A DNA stretch of 64,000 nucleotides. Origin: Notolepis coatsorum (taxonomy: Eukaryota > Chordata > Actinopteri > Aulopiformes > Paralepididae). The stretch is from contig OZ020589.1 in the NCBI GenBank assembly GCA_963971535.1, positions 72,255,520 through 72,319,519 on the forward strand, read 5' to 3'. The translations under genes and the position numbers were made by a program. This document shows, in pieces, positions 59,522 through 64,000 of this stretch. The notes beneath the pieces were generated by a model, which was not told the DNA's origin, ran no database searches, and saw only the letters and a list, made by a program, of their open reading frames with translations. The number at the start of each line of letters is the position of its first letter. The first letter of the stretch is position 1.

Positions 59522-59640
59522 GGCATTAACTGTGTTAATCTAAATGTTACATTGTAACTGTCTAAAGCATTAACTGGGTTAATCTAAATGTTACATTGTA
59601 ACTGTCTAGTTAAGGCATTAACTGGGTTAAGTGGGGAGTG
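59522..59640. repeat. tandem GGCATTAACTGGGTTAATCT units
   Basis: Units of about 52 bases with GCATTAACTGGGTTAATCTA and TTACATTGTAACTGTCTA; further copies at about 59285-59335. Confidence 0.85.
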
Positions 59641-59689
59641 CGTCATGGTACAGTTACAGTAAGTGGGGAGTGTAAACAAGTTGAACGCG

Positions 59690-59880
59690 TCACGTGAAAT
59701 AACGTTATGTGAATAAACCTATAACGTTACAATGTACAGTACAGCTGGCTGTGTTGTGAATAACGTTATGTGAATAAACCTATAACGTTACAATGTACAG
59801 TTTCTGACAGCTGGCTGTGTTGTGAAATGTGCATAACGTTATGATTAAACCGCGAAGTCACGCAAAATAACGTTATACGC
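59690..59880. repeat. direct repeats with GTGAATAAACCTATAACGTT
   Basis: The motif ATAACGTTATGTGAATAAACC followed by TATAACGTTACAATGTACAG occurs twice, about 62 bases apart, with AGCTGGCTGTGTTGTGAA between. Confidence 0.85.
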
Positions 59881-60952
59881 GAATCTGGTAGTACATTATG
59901 ATAACATTACATCCGCCTTTTACCGCGTGACGCGCTAAACCAATCAGAGAGGGGCTTCGCTCAACCAATCAGAGAGGGGTCTGCAGAAATGGAGTTCAAC
60001 CAATCAGAGAGGGGTCTGCAGAACTGGAGCTACGAAATGTAGAGACGCCACTGGCACACCTACTTCCAATTAATGACGCTAAGCTAGGCTAATGGTGCAG
60101 CTGTTCCCTAAGCCTAATGCATGCACAGAGAAGAAAAGGGTATGTATCTGCTTGTCTAACTTCAGGGTAGATGGCAAATAAGCTAATTTCCCAAAAAGTT
60201 GGCGTGTTCCTTTAAGAGCATGGTCTACACCGACCCCTAACACACCACTATTGTGGGCTATTACCTCTGTTTAACCTGTAATAGTAGCTTGTTGTCACTT
60301 CTTCCATTAATCTTCCACATTTAGCAACATTTTCAATGATAATTGAGCCGCATCGCACATTCCTTTAGTCCTTTACACCTTCCTATTAAAGGATATGCAA
60401 GAAGTGAACTAAAAGAATATGCACTGGAGTAAACATTCACAAATAAATAATGGTCTAACTCAATCATTATTTAGGCTAAATACAAGCTCCAAGTAGGAGA
60501 ATCTCCAAGACCCACTCTACTAGAGGAAGGTTAAATTACATTTATTCTGACACCAGACAGCCTCAAAACGAGACTTCTCATGTTGCTCTGCTTGCATTTG
60601 CCTTTTTTAACCACACGTGACATGAAACAGAACCACAGTTGGGGTCTAAAAGATTCAGCTTAGAAATGAGCATTCAGTTATTATAAAGGCCAGCCAGCCC
60701 AACAACAGAGGCCACAAAGTCCTCCAAGTAACCCATTACACTAATGAACAGGCCTAGGAACATGTCTGTATGTCCAACACACATGGGGTGGCTGGGGGCT
60801 CTGGAAAATCTCCCTTAATAAATGTAAATGTTGGCAGGTTTGTAATTCCTTTAATTGTGCAAAATAATTGCAATTATTATTGTCATAATCATGCAGCCCT
60901 ATATTAAATATGAAAAATGTATGCACCTACAGTAGGTACTGGCATTACAACT

Positions 60953-61060
60953 AGAGTTGCCTAAAATGCTGGTATCGGTATCGGCGAGTAGCCTCTAATT
61001 CTGCGCTCCGATACCATATGACGTAATTAGTCAACAACACGTGCAGTATCCTCCTGCTGA
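60953..61060. mobile_element. orphan hAT-like end
   Basis: TAGAGTTGCCTAAAATGCTGGTATCGGTATCGG resembles hAT termini; no partner end or duplication was found before the ppp1r21 exon. Confidence 0.3.
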
Positions 61061-61099
61061 GATTCAGCATTATATAACAAACATGTTTTTAATCGACCG

Positions 61100-61303
61100 T
61101 GAATTAAAGTGTCAATGCTGTTTGTCATTTTAACAGCAGATACCTTCTTAAATGCCATCGTCCCGAGAGAGAGGTGTTGACGGGGAGCTCTGATGTGTTT
61201 GCTTGCTGGTGTTATTAGCATTAGCTGAAGAGCTAACCGAAAAGCTAGTTTTAGCTTTAACTTTACCTTGGCTAAAGTTGGGGCTATTCATAATCCAGCA
61301 ATA
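61100..61303 (+). promoter_or_regulatory. presumed ppp1r21 promoter and 5' UTR
   Basis: Sequence just upstream of the start codon holds GCTAAC/TTAGC repeats and no clear TATA box. Assignment is positional only. Confidence 0.35.
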
Positions 61304-61357
61304 ATGGCTGCAGACCTGCAAGCAAAGTACAGCAAGTTGGCACAGGAGTATTCCAAG
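61304..61357 (+). CDS. ppp1r21: PPP1R21 (KLRAQ-motif protein), first coding exon
   Basis: The 18 codons read MAADLQAKYSKLAQEYSK and end exactly at a GTAAAT donor in phase 0. This is the conserved N-terminus of protein phosphatase 1 regulatory subunit 21, where KLAQEYSK is followed by the LRAQ residues encoded by the next exon. The protein is a coiled-coil, endosome-associated factor that binds protein phosphatase 1. The start has A at -3 (AATAATGG) and G at +4. An upstream in-frame ATG at 61268 lies in the presumed 5' UTR and lacks family similarity. No LRAQNQ-coding exon 2 was found before the window end, so intron 1 exceeds 2.6 kb. The identification rests on a short but distinctive match. 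Confidence 0.78.
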
Positions 61358-61639
61358 GTAAATCACTTTTTCACCAGTAATGTTATATTGTCTTGTTTCC
61401 ATCTAACGTTAGCTCATGCTAACCTAGCTCACGCTAACGTGGTCACTGATCGACCTCTCGCACACAATTAATGACATGTTGCGGACAGCCATTTCGGTGA
61501 CAATGTTTAGCTTTTAGTGCCAAATGATAAGAGTCTGAGGCGGAGTCTCAAAAGAGAATGTTGAATATTTATTGTGCAAAAATCACAACAGAGCCTCTAC
61601 TACTAACTGAAGTTACCGGAGCCTTCTGGAGTGCAACAA

Positions 61640-61775
61640 CCAGGGCCGCCTCAGGGGGTGTGCACAAGGGGGGCCTCACACACAAAAAAAAAAAAAAATA
61701 AATAAATAAAAAATATTTTTTTTATTTTATTTTTATTATTTTTACCAGGCCCCCCTTCCCGCGAGGCCCTTTTTC
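61640..61775. mobile_element. hAT-like MITE relic, GGGCCGCCTCAGGG
   Basis: CAGGGCCGCCTCAGGGGG at the left and CAGGCCCCCCTTCCCGCGAGGCCC at the right enclose A- and T-homopolymers. Ends are only partly complementary; no duplication was fixed. Confidence 0.4.
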
Positions 61776-61989
61776 ATCACAGACCTAAAATCTAGTTTTG
61801 CTTATATGCTTATATATTTCACATTAGACACGTTTGTAGAATGTGTCTGACTTGTTCCTGGCTCTGAGGCTCTGCAGATACACTATTGGAGGCAGCTCTG
61901 AGGCTCTGCAGCAGAATTGGTTTCAATGAGGGGAGGGGTTACAGGTAAGGTAGCGTCTGACTATTTCGCGCGTGCAGCATTGGAGGTTA

Positions 61990-62285
61990 TGCCAGCCAAG
62001 ATGAAGAGGACATCGTTCGGCAGATGGACTGAAGATGAAAGTTGTTGCATGTTAGACAGTTCAGTCAGGCTAGCCATCCCGGCTAAAGACAGGGACAGCT
62101 AGTTAGCTTTAGCTACGTTATAATATTGAGTGCTAACGTGTGGTTCAGTCGGGATATAGCCATGATGATGTCGGCTAGTAGCTAGCTTAGCTAAAGGCTA
62201 ACTAGCGTTAGCTAACCTAGAGAGAGCACATGCAGCATTGTTATGCCAAGATGAAGAGGACGGTCGTTCGGCAGATGAACTTCGT
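61990..62285. repeat. direct repeat pair, ~40 bases, 252 bp apart
   Basis: GCCAAGATGAAGAGGAC followed by CGTTCGGCAGATG and AACT or GACT occurs at about 61992 and 62244. Confidence 0.85.
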
Positions 62286-62364
62286 CAACTCCATGCGGTT
62301 GTCTCCATCCTCTTGGACGTTTGGTGAGTTTTTAATGCACTCTATTCTATTCCCGCCGTGGATA

Positions 62365-62386
62365 TCTCTCTCTCTCTCTCTCTCTC
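62365..62386. repeat. (CT)n microsatellite
   Basis: A run of 11 CT units. Confidence 0.95.
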
Positions 62387-62883
62387 GGGAGCCAAACGGG
62401 CCGACTAGCTGTTGTAGTACTAGTAGCTAACGGTGTGTGGCCTGGTGTCAGCACCTGGTGCGAGGGAGGTGAGCTTGGTGTTTCATTATGAGAATATCTC
62501 CATGCTCAAGTCGGCTATAGTCCGCGAGGGACTTGTTGCCGGCACCGCTATGGTAAACACCACTCTGTAGTGGGACGTGTATTGCCTTCTTTTTCCCTTC
62601 TCTCTTCGTATGAGAAGAGGAAAACACAGCGGCTGTCTGAAGTGTTGGCCTGTATTGCTTTTCTCACGTTGTACAGTTTTTCAGTGGTAGCCGCATAGCT
62701 TGCTTCTGCGTTAGCTAATGGTTAGCGATAGCCGGGTTGAGCTAACTGTTAGCCAGTTAGCTGTTTAGCTACGATGTTAGCTGCTCGTTTTCGCTCGGCT
62801 GGGAACGTTAGCTTGATGCTATCAGTTAGCCTAGAGTTAGCTGTTAGCTTGTGCTACGACCATTGACATTAGCCGTGAGAATA

Positions 62884-62942
62884 GCAGGCCCTGGCACTCT
62901 GACTACGACATCATCTTTGACAGAAGATGTAGTCGGGCCTGC
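62884..62942. repeat. 59-base hairpin in ppp1r21 intron 1
   Basis: Outer arms GCAGGCCC and GGGCCTGC are perfect complements. Inside, AAGATGTAGTC pairs with GACTAC...ATC..TCTT with a 6-base excess on the left, around the loop TGACAG. It could be a structured RNA or a miniature transposon relic. Confidence 0.6.
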
Positions 62943-64000
62943 ACCATGACAAGGCTCCGGCCATAGCTTCTTTTTGTCCCGCCAGCGAGAGGCCTTTCGT
63001 CAACGTGGAGACCTGTGTTGCGGCCTTTCGCCCTGCGTTCCTTGGTGCAGGTAAGATGTCCATTGGACATTACCCAGGCCTGTACACTGCGATGATATGA
63101 TCGCGAATTGCCCCTTTAATTGGCCGTTGCGATTGGTAAATATTATCTGGGGGCGGGCTTGCGAGTAGTGCTTTCAAGCCTTTCATTCGCATTTCACTCC
63201 TAAATTATCCAAGGCGTGTGATGACGCCACTCACGCGAGCTGTCAGTGCGACACAATGTCGTGGTGCTATGAAAGAATCTGTCGGCAATGAATGAACTTA
63301 CTGCGATCACCGATGAAGTGAAAAAAAGTTTTTGCGTGTGGAGTGAATCTAGGTCACGCTATATACTTGGTACTTGTAGTCTATCGTGCGATTAAAGACC
63401 ATGTCCCTATCTGCGTAGTCTATACATCCAACACCAAATCCCATAATTCCTAGCAAAACGAAACTGAATGTGGCCTCTCTTCCTTTCAATATGGGCTATT
63501 GCATCGCCAAAGAAGCACCTCATTTCAATACATTTAAGATACAAATTTTGCTCTGCAAGAACAACGGAGTGGATATCAGTCCATTTTATGACAACCACGT
63601 CCGATGTGGAGAGATGATAAGATGATGATGATTGACGTGATGATGTGATGATTGATTGACGGGGACACGGACACTTCTAACGTTCAGGTTCAGCCATGCA
63701 TTAGGTGAGTAGTAGTAGAATACTGTCTACTTAAATTTATAAAATATCAACCTATCTATCTATCTAATAATGAGACAATATGCAAATAAGATAATACTAA
63801 TAATTGTCACGGTGTCCCCGTATATGAAATGAAAGTGGCTTGCAACTTTACTGGCTGTCACAAACTGTTTATTTCTCGTTTAGCATAGTATTACATTCCA
63901 CTTCTATAAACAATCAAAGTCCTACCGTAAGAGCCTCATACGGGTCAATTAAACCTTTTTGATTAGTCTTTCCTTCGAGCTAAGTTGGACTGAACATTTC

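Larger units (their letters stand above)
58199..60048. mobile_element. MULE-like element, perfect 111-bp TIR, 9-bp TSD, 1850 bp
   Basis: Arms 58199-58309 and 59938-60048 appear identical as reverse complements, starting GCGTCTCTACATTTCG. CACTGGCAC lies at 58190-58198 and 60049-60057. Long TIR with a 9-bp duplication is the Mutator-like pattern. The TIR contains repeated CCCCTCTCTGATTGGTTGA. The interior holds tandem repeats and a LINE tail; no transposase is seen. The intact arms suggest recent insertion. Confidence 0.88.
55860..60211. mobile_element. Kolobok-like element with ~100-bp arms
   Basis: The left arm AGGAACACGCCAACATTTTG and the reverse complement of the right arm agree over about 100 bases with few changes. 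TTAA follows at 60212-60215 and TTAT precedes at 55856-55859 (one change). The MITE at 2997-3216 shares the arm. It hosts a hAT and a MULE-like element. No transposase was found. Confidence 0.75.
55421..60900. mobile_element. outer hAT-type element hosting a 4.4-kb nest
   Basis: Left TAGGGCTGCA and right TGCAGCCCT are inverted repeats; ATATTAAAT is present outside both ends. Excluding nested elements it is about 1.1 kb. Terminal similarity is short, so confidence is moderate. Confidence 0.55.
61358..64000 (+). other. ppp1r21: ppp1r21 intron 1 (partial)
   Basis: It begins with the GTAAAT donor and runs to the window edge. It contains an A-rich low-complexity CAGGGCCGCCTC-type relic at 61640-61775, a diverged direct repeat at about 61990 and 62240, a CT microsatellite, GCTAAC-rich patches and a 59-base hairpin. 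No second exon is visible. Confidence 0.6.

Noticed and set aside
61268..61303. Upstream in-frame ATG for ppp1r21
   Set aside because: The family's conserved N-terminus starts at 61304, and the upstream residues have no similarity to it.

Overview
The window reads as a teleost fish nuclear chromosome. It has long dinucleotide microsatellites, DNA transposons of several superfamilies, CR1/Rex1- and L2-type LINE fragments and tRNA-derived SINEs, and almost no continuous coding sequence. No prokaryotic operon, CRISPR array, rRNA or intact viral genome is visible. Only one host gene is recognised: the first coding exon of ppp1r21 on the + strand near 61.3 kb. A second plausible host first exon, of an unrecognised protein, lies on the - strand at 30.65-30.81 kb.

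The rest is a stratified pile of transposons. Element borders were set by matching terminal inverted repeats (TIRs) and target-site duplications (TSDs) read directly from the sequence. hAT elements dominate, with about 17 copies bounded by 8-bp TSDs or near-matches. There are also TTAA-target elements (piggyBac-like and Kolobok-like), two 3-bp-TSD PIF/Harbinger-like elements, one TA-target element and one MULE-like element with perfect 111-bp TIRs and a perfect 9-bp TSD.

Layout. 0-3.2 kb: microsatellites, a hAT MITE, a LINE tail and a Kolobok-like MITE. 4.1-5.9 kb: a piggyBac-like relic carrying a hAT and a ~535-bp tandem duplication. 7.4-10.7 kb: hAT MITE, then piggyBac-like > hAT > hAT > LINE tail. 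12.7-14.4 kb: SINE split by an L2. 15.2-19 kb: copy A of an unclassified dispersed repeat, split by hAT, TA-element and Harbinger-like insertions and flanked by two arrays of one 51-bp minisatellite. 19-26 kb: mostly unique sequence. 26.8-28.5 kb: hAT within hAT. 28.5-31.4 kb: mostly unique, with the candidate exon. 31.4-34.8 kb: Rex1-like LINE on the - strand, with a hAT abutting its 5' side. 35.1-36.8 kb: repeat copy B with a hAT, then a possible hAT transposase first exon. 37.1-37.6 kb: an inverted-repeat element. 38.5-44.2 kb: repeat copy C split by LINE (itself split by SINE and hAT > hAT), piggyBac-like and SINE insertions. 45.5-46.9 kb: a CR1-type fragment and a hAT. 46.9-52.6 kb: a further LINE split by a hAT, an unclassified block and SINE > hAT. 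53.8-55.1 kb: two hATs. 55.4-60.9 kb: a four-level nest (hAT > Kolobok-like > MULE-like > LINE tail). 61 kb to end: ppp1r21 exon 1 and intron 1.

No gene system works together here. The value of the window is its readable order of insertions: paralogous copies supply empty sites, and several insertions can be dated relative to each other.
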